NCBI GenBank assembly: GCA_905214615.1
Contig: CAJMMX010000045.1
Coordinates: forward strand, 1 to 20,622
Origin: an uncultured bacterium
GTDB lineage: Bacteria > Actinomycetota > Coriobacteriia > Coriobacteriales > Coriobacteriaceae
Reading direction: 5' to 3'
Length of the DNA stretch: 20,622 nucleotides
This document shows, piece by piece, positions 15,456 through 20,622 of this stretch. The notes under the pieces were generated by a model. The model ran no database searches and was not told where the DNA came from. It saw nothing but the letters and a program-made list of their open reading frames with translations. Each line of letters begins with the position of its first letter. The first letter of the stretch is position 1. The position numbers and the translations under genes were made by a program.

Positions 15456-15484
15456 TTGTGGGCGGTGCGCCTTTTTGTTAGTAT
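15456..15484 (+). promoter_or_regulatory. Promoter of the Ni/Co uptake operon
   Basis: TTGTGG (-35, 15456-15461), a 17-nt spacer and TAGTAT (-10, 15479-15484) preceded by TG-T form a complete extended promoter. Transcription would start near 15491, three to four bases before the inverted-repeat operator. Confidence 0.6.
15461..15476 (+). terminator. Short terminator-like hairpin after pheT
   Basis: GGCG-GTG-CGCC (15461-15471) is followed by five T residues. The stem is only 4 bp, but it may be longer if AAGGGCG at 15442-15448 pairs with CGCCTT. It overlaps the proposed promoter and would stop read-through from pheT. Confidence 0.4.
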
Positions 15485-15493
15485 GCAGAGTCG

Positions 15494-15521
15494 GTGTTAC
15501 GGATTGTTGGAAACGTAACAC
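15494..15521 (+). promoter_or_regulatory. NikR-type operator GTGTTAC-N14-GTAACAC
   Basis: GTGTTAC (15494-15500) and GTAACAC (15515-15521) are exact inverse complements separated by 14 nt. This matches the NikR site pattern I know for Geobacter and related organisms. It lies directly at the start of transcription, where a bound repressor would block initiation. The site is seen directly; NikR as the binder is inferred, since no regulator gene is in view. Confidence 0.7.
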
Positions 15522-15545
15522 GCAACGTTCTGATTGAGAGGGCTC

Positions 15546-16631
15546 ATGCATATTCCCGATAATTATCTGTCCCCGCAGACCGATGCCGTTATGGCGGTGG
15601 CGATGGTGCCCGTATGGGTTCACTGCATCAAGAAAGTGCGCGTCACGCTCGATCGCGAGCATATGGCCTTTCTGGGTATTTGCGCCGCATTCTCCTTCTT
15701 GCTCATGATGTTTAACGTTCCGCTGCCCGGTGGCACCACGGGTCACGCCGTTGGTGGTGCGCTCATCGCACTGCTGCTGGGCCCCGAGGCCGCGGCTATC
15801 GCTGTCTCGGTCGCGCTGGCGCTACAGGCGCTGCTGTTTGGCGACGGCGGCATCCTGTCCTTTGGCGCCAACTGCTTTAACATGGCCTTCGTGCTGCCGT
15901 TTGCCGCTGCTATCGTGTTCCGTGCGCTCAACAGCCGTTTGCACGACAAGAGCTGGGGCACCTCGGTTTCGGCCATCGTAAGCGGCTGGGTCGGCCTGTG
16001 CCTGGCGGCCCTGTGCGCAGCAATCGAGTTTGGTATTCAGCCGATGCTTTTCACGAATGCTTCGGGCGCTCCGCTGTACTGCCCCTTCCCGCTGTCCATT
16101 GCCATTCCGGCCATGATGATCCCGCATATGTTGGTAGCCGGCGTGGTCGAGGGCGTGGCGACTGCCGCGATCTACGGCTTTATCAAGAAGACGGCGCCGA
16201 GCGTTATCGTCGGCCCCGAAGCCGCCGATGGACAGCTTGCTGCCGAGGGCGCTGCTGCCAAGAAGACCTCGCTGGTCCCCACGCTCATCTTGGTTGCCGT
16301 GCTTGTCGTGGCCACGCCGCTGGGCCTGCTGGCCACGGGTGACGCCTGGGGTGAGTGGGACGCCGAGGGCGCCGCGACCGCCGTTCAGGAGGTTGGCGAC
16401 GACAGCCTGCAGGCTTCGGTCGGTCTCGACACCCCGACCTTTGCCGATGCGCTGCCTACGGGTGATTACCTGCAGGCCTATTCCGAGGAGCAGGGTCTCG
16501 GCTTTGCCGGTCAGGCTGCCATGTATATCCTGTCCGGCGTGATTGGCGTGGCGGTGCTCACCATCGCATTCCGTCTGATCTCGCTGACGGTCAAGGAAAG
16601 CGGTGCTCATGACGATGGTCGAGCTGCCTAG
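15546..16631 (+). CDS. cbiM: ECF nickel/cobalt transporter S component, CbiM/NikM fused to PDGLE domain
   Basis: This is the substrate-binding membrane subunit of an energy-coupling-factor importer for Ni2+ or Co2+. ATG 15546 is chosen because the family begins MHIPD with the metal-binding His2 at the mature N-terminus, and GAGAGG lies just upstream; a TTG 12 nt earlier would bury that residue. The product has 361 residues. Residues 1-215 are the CbiM/NikM core (MHIPDNYLS, GGTTGHAVGG with His67). Residues 241-350 form a second module with two membrane helices and PLGLLATGDAWGEW (258-271), the PDGLE/CbiN-like part that is often a separate protein. It is first in the cbiM-cbiQ-cbiO operon. The NikR-like operator makes nickel the likelier ion. 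Confidence 0.92.
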   Translation: MHIPDNYLSPQTDAVMAVAMVPVWVHCIKKVRVTLDREHMAFLGICAAFSFLLMMFNVPLPGGTTGHAVGGALIALLLGPEAAAIAVSVALALQALLFGDGGILSFGANCFNMAFVLPFAAAIVFRALNSRLHDKSWGTSVSAIVSGWVGLCLAALCAAIEFGIQPMLFTNASGAPLYCPFPLSIAIPAMMIPHMLVAGVVEGVATAAIYGFIKKTAPSVIVGPEAADGQLAAEGAAAKKTSLVPTLILVAVLVVATPLGLLATGDAWGEWDAEGAATAVQEVGDDSLQASVGLDTPTFADALPTGDYLQAYSEEQGLGFAGQAAMYILSGVIGVAVLTIAFRLISLTVKESGAHDDGRAA

Positions 16632-17445
16632 CTGGCTTGCGGTCGAGCAGCGTTACGAGCCCACGGGCGCTCGTCATCGCGTGATGCAAAAGAACGTCCT
16701 GCACCTGGCGAGCCTGCTTGAGCGGGTTCGCCTGGGTGGAGGCGCGCACGAGGGCGGGTCGATGGTCGACCGCGCCCTTTCTTGCGTTTCGGCTCCGGTG
16801 CGCCTGGTGGGGATATTCGTTTGCGTCCTGTGCGTGTGCCTGACACAAAGCCCGCTGTACCTCATGTTGATGGCGGCTATCGCGTTGGTGCTGGTCGCGG
16901 TGCGCCCTGTACGCGGGCTGTGCGCTACCTTTGTGCCGGCGTTGGCTGCCGCGGGGTTTGCCGTGGTTTTGGCGCTGCCTGCCCTGCTGCTGGGTGCTTC
17001 CGCCACGGGCGCCATGCTCAAGATTGCACTCAAGACGTTCATTAACGTGTCGCTGGTGCTGGGCGTTTCGTGGACGCTCACCTGGAGTCGCATGTCGGCG
17101 GCGCTTAAGATGCTGCGCCTGCCCGACGAGGTCATCTTTACCTTTGATATGGCACTCAAGCATATTGAGGTGCTGGGATGCACGGCGCACGATCTGTGCG
17201 AATCGGTCATGTTGCGCAGCGTTGGCCGTGCGCCTGAGGGATTTTCGCGTACCGATTCGATCGCGGGTATCATGGGCATGACCTTTATCAAGGCGATGGA
17301 GTGCAGCCACGCGATGGACGAGGCTATGCTCTGCCGCGGCTTTGCCGGTGCGTACCCGGCGCCCGGGCGGAGCGGCTTTGGCTGGCGCGATGCGGTTTAT
17401 GCGGCCGTCGTGGTGCTGCTCGCCGTGTTGTGCGTGGTGCTGTAG
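16609..17445 (+). CDS. cbiQ: ECF transporter T component (CbiQ/NikQ)
   Basis: This transmembrane coupling subunit links the S component to the ATPase. It has 278 residues from ATG 16609, chosen with AAGGAAAG about 9 nt upstream; GTG 16603 and ATG 16615 are alternatives. The start overlaps the cbiM end by 23 nt, so translation is coupled. After a soluble N-terminal stretch of about 55 residues there are five to six hydrophobic segments. A cytoplasmic helical region (about 160-245) ends in LCRGFAG (241-247), the second Ala-Arg-Gly-type coupling motif of EcfT proteins; MLRSVG (201-206) sits at the place of the first motif, in a divergent form. Confidence 0.9.
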   Translation: MTMVELPSWLAVEQRYEPTGARHRVMQKNVLHLASLLERVRLGGGAHEGGSMVDRALSCVSAPVRLVGIFVCVLCVCLTQSPLYLMLMAAIALVLVAVRPVRGLCATFVPALAAAGFAVVLALPALLLGASATGAMLKIALKTFINVSLVLGVSWTLTWSRMSAALKMLRLPDEVIFTFDMALKHIEVLGCTAHDLCESVMLRSVGRAPEGFSRTDSIAGIMGMTFIKAMECSHAMDEAMLCRGFAGAYPAPGRSGFGWRDAVYAAVVVLLAVLCVVL

Positions 17446-17465
17446 CGCGGGCGGCCGAGCCGTCG

Positions 17466-18260
17466 ATGTGGATAGGGAAGGGCGACGTTTTGGCAAACGA
17501 TACGAATGGCGTGATGGGCGCGAGCGGTGCTACTGGCGCCAAGAGCGTGCCGCTCATCGAGTTTCGCGACGTGGTGTTCTCCTATGCGGGGCATACGGTT
17601 GTCGATGGTGTGTCGCTGCAGGTCGATCGTGGTGAACTCGTTGCCCTACTCGGTCCCAACGGCTGCGGTAAGACGACGATTATGCGCCTTATCAACGGTC
17701 TTGAACTAGCGGACGCGGGTGCGTGCCTGTTTGACGGGCACGTGATCGATGCGGCATATCTCAAGGATTCCGCAGCCGCTCAGCGGTTCCATCAGCGCGT
17801 GGGCTTTGTGTTCCAGAATGCCGACGCCCAGCTGTTCTGCGCTACGGTGGGCGAGGAAGTTGCTTTTGGCCCCGCGCAGATGGGGCTGCCGACAGACGAG
17901 CTCGAGCGCCGCGTCCGCGATGCCATGGAGCTGTTCCAGGTTGCCGATCTGGTCGATGCCTCGCCCTATCAGCTTTCGGGCGGGCAAAAGAAGCGCGTTG
18001 CGCTGGCGGCAGTCGTATCGATGAACCCCGATATCCTAGTGCTCGATGAGCCCACCAACGGGCTCGATGAGGACTCGTGCGACATCGTAGTCAACTTTTT
18101 GCTGGCCTACGTTGCTGCCGGTAAGACGGTTTTGATGAGTACGCACCATCAAGATTTGGTGCGCCGCTTGGGGGCCCGTGCCATCTATATCGATCGATAT
18201 CACCATGTGGTCGAGGCGCCTTCGCCGTCGTATGGAACCGAGAGCGGTGCTGCGGAATAG
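17466..18260 (+). CDS. cbiO: ECF transporter ATPase (CbiO/NikO)
   Basis: This is the ATP-binding subunit that powers nickel/cobalt import. It has 264 residues from ATG 17466. The start is uncertain: TTG 17490 has a much better ribosome site (GGGAAGGG at 17475-17482) and would remove eight residues before the conserved fold, while the frame also runs open further upstream inside cbiQ. Walker A is GPNGCGKTT (63-71), Q-loop Gln117 is in VFQNADAQLF, the signature is LSGGQKKR (170-177), Walker B is ILVLDEP (190-196) and the switch His is in STHH (227). All motifs are intact. VFQNADAQLFCATVGEEVAF is typical of ECF ATPases. It is the last gene of the operon. Confidence 0.94.
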   Translation: MWIGKGDVLANDTNGVMGASGATGAKSVPLIEFRDVVFSYAGHTVVDGVSLQVDRGELVALLGPNGCGKTTIMRLINGLELADAGACLFDGHVIDAAYLKDSAAAQRFHQRVGFVFQNADAQLFCATVGEEVAFGPAQMGLPTDELERRVRDAMELFQVADLVDASPYQLSGGQKKRVALAAVVSMNPDILVLDEPTNGLDEDSCDIVVNFLLAYVAAGKTVLMSTHHQDLVRRLGARAIYIDRYHHVVEAPSPSYGTESGAAE

Positions 18261-18280
18261 TTGCTGCGTAGAGGATGCGT

Positions 18281-18298
18281 AGCCGCCCGCGCGGCTTT
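18281..18298 (+). terminator. Terminator-like hairpin after cbiO
   Basis: AGCCGC (18281-18286) and GCGGCT (18291-18296) pair exactly around CCGC, with only a short TT(G) following. Position at the operon end and before the next promoter supports it; the weak T tract lowers confidence. Confidence 0.5.
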
Positions 18299-18305
18299 GC
18301 CGTGA

Positions 18306-18314
18306 TGGTATAGT
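18306..18314 (+). promoter_or_regulatory. Extended -10 promoter of the phospholipase C-like gene
   Basis: TG-G-TATAGT matches TGnTATAAT at all but one core base. It lies 26 nt before the proposed ATG at 18341. No -35 is recognisable, as is usual for extended -10 promoters. Its position favours the downstream ATG over the one at 18329. Confidence 0.55.
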
Positions 18315-18340
18315 TATCCAGGTTTTTTATGGGGGTTGCT

Positions 18341-19189
18341 ATGCCAAGCTGGAACATTCATATCGCTCAAACGGAGCGCTTGCTGACACGTGCTAGCGTG
18401 CTTGCCGATAGCGTGCGCGACCGCAATGCCTTTTTGTTTGGCTGCGTGGTTCCGGACATCTTTGTGGGCTACATGGTTCCCGGCATTGCCGATCCCATCC
18501 CGTACCGCATCACGCACTTTGCTAAGCCCGAGCCTATCCCCAAACCACGCGAGCACGAGTTCTGGGATACCTATGTGACGCCGCTGCTTAAAGGCGCACC
18601 CGCGGGCGAACCTGCTGAGGCTACCTCGATTGTCGAGGAGCGCGAGCGACTGAACCGCGTGCACTATCCTCAGCGCTACAGGGATGCCGAGCCGGTTGTC
18701 GGTCCCGGCGCCTGTGAGTTCTCGCTTGCGTCCGAAGATGTGGCGCAGTCGCTGCTCGATTTAACGCTGGGCGTCTGGTCGCATCTGGTGGCCGACACGG
18801 TATGGAACACGCGTGTGAACCAGTATCTGGAAGCACACGGCGGCAAGCCGTGCGAGGAATTCCGCATTAAAAAGCAGGGCGATTTTGACTGGTTTGGCAA
18901 GACGCTGGGCATCGTTTCCATTCCGCGTGCGACCGATCGCCTCTATACCGCTGCGACGCGTTTTGGGCAGTATCCCATCCATAAAGAATATGTGCTCAAG
19001 ACTATCGGCGTCATGCACGAGATTGTACGCGAAAACCCCGGCGAGCCCGATCATCCGCCGTATCGCCTGCTAACCGAGGAGTTTTTCGATGCAACGTTTA
19101 CCGAGGTCATCGAGCTGACCGAGGCGGGATTTGCGGCTCGCGTTGCTGCTTCTGACGTTCCCGCAGTCCCCCTGATCGCTAGCTGCTAG
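18341..19189 (+). CDS. Zinc-dependent phospholipase C-like protein
   Basis: The product has 282 residues from ATG 18341, which has GGGGGT 5 nt upstream; ATG 18329 would add MGVA and leave a leader of only a few bases after the -10. It resembles the Zn_dep_PLPC family. MPSWNIHIAQTERLL (1-15) gives His7, FLFGCVVPDI (31-40) gives Asp39, ITHF gives His59, and LGVWSHLVADTVWN (143-156) gives His148 and Asp152, matching the spaced His/Asp zinc ligands. There is no signal peptide or membrane helix, unlike secreted clostridial phospholipases, so an intracellular hydrolase is likelier. The substrate is unknown. It stands alone behind its own promoter, and its stop overlaps that of the convergent gene. 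Confidence 0.7.
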   Translation: MPSWNIHIAQTERLLTRASVLADSVRDRNAFLFGCVVPDIFVGYMVPGIADPIPYRITHFAKPEPIPKPREHEFWDTYVTPLLKGAPAGEPAEATSIVEERERLNRVHYPQRYRDAEPVVGPGACEFSLASEDVAQSLLDLTLGVWSHLVADTVWNTRVNQYLEAHGGKPCEEFRIKKQGDFDWFGKTLGIVSIPRATDRLYTAATRFGQYPIHKEYVLKTIGVMHEIVRENPGEPDHPPYRLLTEEFFDATFTEVIELTEAGFAARVAASDVPAVPLIASC

Positions 19190-20259
19190 CCGGCCGGCTT
19201 GACGGCGAACAGCTCATCCCAATCGACCAATAGCTCCCGCCGCAGGGCATCTTCGGTGGTGCGTTTCTGATCGGTCTTTGGGATGTAGGGGAGCCCTGCC
19301 TTTTTATGGATGAGTTCGGCGATGTTGTTAAAGCTCTTCGTGTCTTTGATTTGCTCATAGGTTATCTGGATAACGTCATAGCCCATGCTTGTGAGGGCGG
19401 TGGTGCGCTCGGCATCGGAGAGACTTGCGGCTTCGCCATCGTGGGCGGAGCGGCCTTGGCATTCCAAGATGACGCCCATGCTGTCGGTGTTGCTCTCTAT
19501 GAGGATATCGGCGTAGCAGCAGGTTTTGTCATACAGTGAGCGCGCGGCGTCGCTGAGTGGGATGCGCACGTTGTTTGCGATGTTGATGCCCATGCCGCCC
19601 TCGTTGCGGGGGAGCGAGACAAGCATAGAGGCCTGTACTTCGAAGGGCGAGGCGGTCTGCCCCGTCATGTGCTCGGCCGCCCAGCGCAGTTGTTTAACGC
19701 CGCGCAGGCCTGCAGCCTGCTTGGCGAACGCGGCGATATCCGCCGCGCTGAGGAGCGGCGGGCGCTTCCACAAATTGGTGTCATTGCCCTTGGTGTCGAC
19801 AACACGCTCCCAGCAGCAGTTGGGTGGAATGAGCTTAAGCGAAATAGCTTCATCAAGATGTTGTTGCGTTCGCTCGCAGGGCTTAAACACTGCAAAGGAG
19901 CCGCACATCTCGTAGCAAGCCATGAGTAGCTGGTTGCGTGAGACCTGCGTAGCAAGGCTGAGCAGCGTAAACTCGGGCGACGTGACATCAAATCCATGTT
20001 CAGTTTGCCTAAACGACCCGGGAGGCGGCTCTTGGGTCAGGAGGTGCGATTTAAACAGGCTTCGCGACCCGGATTGTGCTCGAGTGAATACAAACCTGTG
20101 AAGCGGTGCGTGAAGTAGGTCTTTTACAACTGCATGACTTCCGAGGCCGCAACATCTGCGATCCATATTGCCAAGGCTAATGGCGGGGTAAAGCCCTAAT
20201 ACCTGCGGCGGGATACAGTGATAGTAAAAAGCGGATTGACCGCATAGCGTCAGGTCCAT
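19186..20259 (-). CDS. AbiEi/DUF559-like putative PD-(D/E)XK nuclease-fold protein
   Basis: The product has 357 residues. ATG 20259 is chosen for a perfect AGGAGG 5 nt upstream; the frame runs another 40 codons into the inverted-repeat element, which is unlikely to be translated. The N-terminal part (LTLCGQSAFYYHCIPP, then about 90 residues with TSPEFTLLSLA at 93-103) resembles AbiEi-type antitoxin/regulator proteins. The C-terminal part looks like a DUF559/Vsr-type fold: Glu207 in SPFEVQASMLVSLP, Asp251 in YADILIE, and a Glu266-Cys-Gln268 pair in VILECQGRSAH in the position of ExK, then Arg285 and GYDVIQITYEQ. The lysine of the ExK motif is replaced by glutamine. Its codon use and G+C look less biased than its neighbours (by eye), suggesting transfer. 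No AbiEii toxin gene is next to it. Function is unproven. Confidence 0.6.
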   Translation of the reverse strand: MDLTLCGQSAFYYHCIPPQVLGLYPAISLGNMDRRCCGLGSHAVVKDLLHAPLHRFVFTRAQSGSRSLFKSHLLTQEPPPGSFRQTEHGFDVTSPEFTLLSLATQVSRNQLLMACYEMCGSFAVFKPCERTQQHLDEAISLKLIPPNCCWERVVDTKGNDTNLWKRPPLLSAADIAAFAKQAAGLRGVKQLRWAAEHMTGQTASPFEVQASMLVSLPRNEGGMGINIANNVRIPLSDAARSLYDKTCCYADILIESNTDSMGVILECQGRSAHDGEAASLSDAERTTALTSMGYDVIQITYEQIKDTKSFNNIAELIHKKAGLPYIPKTDQKRTTEDALRRELLVDWDELFAVKPAG

Positions 20260-20310
20260 GATATCCTCCTGGTCGAAATGTGCTTTTGGACCGTGCGATG
20301 CCAGCGTCAA

Positions 20311-20438
20311 TTCGGAAGTATGCGGCAAAATCTGAACCCTGTGAGCAGACCTGGCTTTTGAGGCCAGTTTATCAGGCATTTTGTTGCGAAAAAACGGGGT
20401 GTGCTCGGAGGTCTCAGAATTTGCCGCATACTTCCGAA
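20311..20438. mobile_element. MITE-like palindromic element with 25-bp inverted termini
   Basis: TTCGGAAGTATGCGGCAAAA begins the left arm (20311-20335), and the right arm (20414-20438) is its inverse complement with one mismatch in 25. Weaker pairing continues inward (GAGCAGACC on the left, GAGCACACC in the inverted right arm), so each arm is about 45 nt. The 78-nt centre contains CTGGC-N7-GCCAG and an A-rich stretch but no coding frame. No clear target duplication flanks it. It lies 51 nt upstream of the nuclease-like gene. Confidence 0.6.
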
Positions 20439-20459
20439 AACGCGGTCGATCTGGCTCTT

Positions 20460-20518
20460 GCTAAAACGATTTAGCAGCGTCGGGTAAGGTGTGGTTTCGC
20501 CATCGGGCGAACACTTTT
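20460..20518 (+). other. Two hairpins near the right edge, the second terminator-like
   Basis: GCTAAA-ACGA-TTTAGC (20460-20475) is a perfect stem. TTCGCC-ATCG-GGCGAA (20496-20511), extended by GTG/CAC, is followed by four T residues and could end a + strand transcript. No + strand gene lies upstream to use it. The remaining sequence to 20622 shows no gene or other structure that I can support. Confidence 0.4.
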
Positions 20519-20622
20519 AGCGCTTGGGACTTTATTTTTGGGCCTCGAAAGGTGGATTTCGCGCTTTTGGTAAAGAAATGGGTGCGTGTTTTGCCGTGTG
20601 CCGGCATTGACACAGAAAAAGG

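Noticed and set aside
15221..15545. A cobalamin or NiCo riboswitch before the metal-uptake genes
   Set aside because: Neither the B12-box nor the NiCo junction sequences are present, and the promoter-operator pair lies downstream of most of this region.
20260..20379. A 40-codon N-terminal extension of the AbiEi/DUF559-like protein
   Set aside because: It runs into the inverted-repeat element, whereas ATG 20259 has a perfect AGGAGG at the right distance.
20311..20438. A CRISPR repeat pair
   Set aside because: The two copies are inverted, not direct, and there is no spacer array or cas gene.

Overview
The window looks like chromosomal DNA of a high-GC Gram-positive gut actinobacterium of the class Coriobacteriia, most likely Collinsella or a close relative. 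This rests on high G+C with strong GC3 codon bias, a T-box-controlled pheST pair, the style of the DUF4012, M32 and DUF559-like proteins, and extended -10 promoters. The genus is an inference from protein style, because no 16S or database search was possible.

Layout. Positions 1-4227 hold a three-gene + strand cassette: a McrB-type AAA+ ATPase (probably cut by the window edge), a DUF2357-like protein with an approximately 350-residue proline-free Ala/Glu-rich coiled coil, and a SipW/archaeal-type signal peptidase. Positions 4353-9246 hold a DMT/EamA transporter, a membrane-anchored DUF4012 protein with a long low-complexity cytoplasmic tail, and glmM (phosphoglucosamine mutase, cell-wall precursor synthesis). 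A structured convergent intergenic region separates glmM from a minus-strand M32 metallocarboxypeptidase (9452-11026). Divergent from the peptidase is a T-box leader (about 11161-11442) in front of pheS and pheT, which encode the two phenylalanyl-tRNA synthetase subunits. Palindromic structures lie between pheS and pheT and after pheT.

Positions 15456-18260 hold an ECF-type nickel/cobalt importer: an S component with a fused PDGLE domain, a T component and an ATPase. Its promoter is followed at once by GTGTTAC-N14-GTAACAC, which I recognise as the NikR-type operator described for Geobacter-like systems. Nickel is therefore the likelier substrate, although the family name is 'cobalt'. A Zn-dependent phospholipase C-like protein follows (18341-19189). 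It shares a CTAG stop with a minus-strand AbiEi/DUF559-like putative nuclease (19186-20259). Upstream of that gene lies a 128-bp element with 25-bp, one-mismatch inverted termini (20311-20438) that looks like a mobile or repeated palindrome.

How the genes work together. pheS/pheT form one tRNA-Phe-sensing operon. The three cbi/nik genes form one metal-uptake operon. The first three genes are translationally close and probably co-expressed. Their combination (McrB-like motor, nuclease-less coiled-coil DUF2357 partner, membrane signal peptidase) is the best candidate here for an undescribed system. The second candidate is the lone DUF559-like protein beside the palindromic element.
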